64,000 nt of DNA, from positions 930,001 through 994,000 of the forward strand of contig JALIGW010000063.1 in assembly GCA_023053685.1 (NCBI GenBank). Direction: 5' to 3'. Shown piece by piece: positions 62,796-64,000 of this stretch; position 1 is the first letter of the stretch; every line of letters starts with the position of its first letter. Source of the DNA: Diadophis punctatus similis (lineage: Eukaryota > Chordata > Lepidosauria > Squamata > Dipsadidae). The position numbers were made by a program, and so were the translations under genes. Under the pieces are notes generated by a model. It saw only the letters and a program-made list of their open reading frames with translations, made no database searches and had not been told where the DNA came from.

Positions 62796-63472
62796 TGTTG
62801 TGACCCAGCACCGCAACCCCCCAGAAACACACGCACACAGTCGTTGGGAGGCAAACAAAAAGGTTCCTTTTACTAATAAAGTTTCTTAGTAAAACTCAGA
62901 GGGTTTAGAAGTCCAAAACAACACAAACGGAAAGTCTTCAGGAATAAGGTTCTTTGGGTTACGTGAGGGTTAAATAGCACACAGACAAAAGTTCAAAGCA
63001 AGACTCATTAATTCTTATCTGAACAACTTGGCTGGCTTCCCGGAATAAAGCTGGCAGAAGCTGGTGATAAAATTCCCAAACAGACGTAGAAACGAAACTC
63101 TGGATTTGCTGTGGTCAGTGAATTGTTGTTCTCAGCAATGAGCACTAATTACCATGGCCTAATATAGCCACTGAAGGGCGTGGCCCAATTAGCCCTCACT
63201 GCTTCCTCCTATTGGACCGACGCTTACTCAGCCAGTCCTGTCTTCTGGCTGCTCTGCGTGCTCTGGCATTCAGCATGAGTTCTTCATCTCCTGATGAAGA
63301 ACTCTGCTGCGCAGGTGCAGAAGGTCCTGGGAGATCGTCCTGCTCTGGCACCGAGTCCTCATCACCAGCCGTCTCTGGTGCCAGGCACATAGGCTGGTAC
63401 TGCTGCACCATGAGCGGCTCCGCGTCCTCCGGATCCTCCAGACTCGGCGCCGGACGCGGCCAAGGCACAACA
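62796..63472 (-). repeat. 5' LTR with promoter
   Basis: 677 bp. On the - strand a TATA box TATATTA begins at 63166 and the predicted RNA start GCTGAGAACAA at 63136, 30 bp downstream. That divides the LTR into U3 (63472-63137) and R/U5 (63136-62796). Confidence 0.93.
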
Positions 63473-64000
63473 GCCGGTTTCAGTTGCTGAGAGTTTCACC
63501 ATGCCTCGCCCTTTAAACTTTTTCTTGCTGCGTATGTGCTGCTTGGCCCGGCATTGCAGCTGGATGATTTTGGCGGCTGCGGGGGAGATTTGCCAGCTGT
63601 CGTCCTTCGCGGTGGGTTTGCTGAGAGCCGAGCGCTTTATACCGAGGGCTGATATTGCCATTGCTGAAGCCTGAAAGTTGAGTACTGATATTGCTGCCGC
63701 TTTTATTCTTGTCACTGCGGCGCCTTCAGGAACGTTTTCCAGCTGCGATTCCCGGAGATGGGTTGCCGAACGCCATTACCATTGCCATTGTCATTGTAAC
63801 TGTCTCTGTAGGTCTCTGTGGGTGTTTTTGATCCCGCAGGGGCTGGGCCGAGGCCGTCCAGATCAGTTTCATCGATGCAACTTTGATTTTACCATGACCC
63901 CAACAATGACTAGGCATATCATTTGGACTAAGGCAAGGATCAACACCCTCTCCTGGTGTTTATGTTATTTGTATGGGAGCCCGCCTCAGGAAGAGTACCA
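63473..64000 (-). other. Right part of the interrupted GC-rich sequence, unidentified
   Basis: - strand frame 63750-63473 reads AAVTRIKAAAISVLNFQ, ALSKPTAKDDSWQISPAAAK and IIQLQCRAKQHIRSKKKFKG. The last stretch vaguely resembles an IQ-type basic helix. The frame is closed upstream near 63780 and I cannot assign it. Together with 57483-57694 it may be a retrocopy or the head of an L1-like element. Confidence 0.35.

Larger units (their letters stand above)
57695..63472 (-). mobile_element. Complete chromodomain Ty3/gypsy (Tf1/sushi type) retrotransposon
   Basis: 5778 bp. LTRs at 57695-58371 (3') and 62796-63472 (5'), both 677 bp, TGTTGTG...CACAACA as read on +, and indistinguishable by eye. 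TSD gccgg at 57690-57694 and 63473-63477. Order on the - strand: 5' LTR, PBS (62793-62783), gag (62749-61793), slippery GGGAAAC, pol (to 58095, inside the 3' LTR). Both ORFs are uninterrupted. This suggests a very recent insertion, in intron 2 of V2R-C and antisense to it. No sharp polypurine tract precedes the 3' LTR; the coding frame runs through that position. Confidence 0.95.

Overview
The window is vertebrate nuclear DNA, most likely from a squamate reptile and probably a snake. The evidence is a tandem set of vomeronasal type-2 receptor (V2R) genes with normal six-exon structure, abundant CR1, L2 and L1 LINEs, tRNA-derived SINEs of the Sauria/Squam type, many small hAT elements, and LINE copies whose 3' ends run into long microsatellites. 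One of those is an (ATTCT)n tail on a CR1, a pattern known from snakes. Nothing bacterial (operons, ribosome binding sites, CRISPR) applies.

Host genes. Three V2R genes lie head-to-tail on the + strand. Copy A (exons 3-6, 9165-16436) starts upstream of the window and is a pseudogene: a 10-bp deletion in exon 6 stops the frame between TM6 and TM7. Copy B (22257-52100) is complete. Its six exons are 218+289+792+213+127+905 bp, the phases match, and the sum is 2544 nt, giving 847 residues with no stop. Its introns have grown to almost 30 kb through transposon insertions. Copy C (exons 1-2, 55227-56437) is open but runs out of the window, and a fresh LTR retrotransposon sits in its intron 2. A conserved 0.5-kb block precedes exon 1 of both B and C. 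An interstitial telomeric array (26 CCCTAA-type units, then 12 CACTAA units) lies between A and B, about 0.9 kb upstream of B.

Mobile DNA. 1-9 kb: an L2 split by a complete ORF1-only L1 ('half-L1'), then CR1 with a nested hAT. 9-16.5 kb: V2R-A with an L2 in intron 3. 16.5-21 kb: intergenic SINE, CR1, L1 and solo-LTR pieces. 22-52 kb: V2R-B; intron 2 holds a tail-to-tail L2 pair. Intron 3 (14.8 kb) holds a CR1-clade LINE carrying four later insertions, a TA-flanked element with internal 144-bp repeats, two more full-length ORF1-type L1 elements and a CR1 with an ORF1 esterase domain. Intron 4 holds a long L2. Intron 5 holds a gypsy remnant whose LTR ends 38 bp before exon 6. 52-57 kb: hAT elements, a CR1 and V2R-C.

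57.7-63.5 kb: a complete, apparently very young Tf1/sushi-type chromodomain Ty3/gypsy element on the - strand. Its 677-bp LTRs look identical by eye and it is flanked by a 5-bp target duplication. Gag and pol are joined by a GGGAAAC -1 frameshift site, the one known from PEG10. An 11-nt PBS is complementary to a site 30 bp downstream of the LTR TATA box, as expected for self-primed reverse transcription. The pol ORF runs 92 codons into the 3' LTR.

All calls come from reading the sequence; no database search was possible. Family names for repeats are by recognition of motifs and should be taken at clade level.
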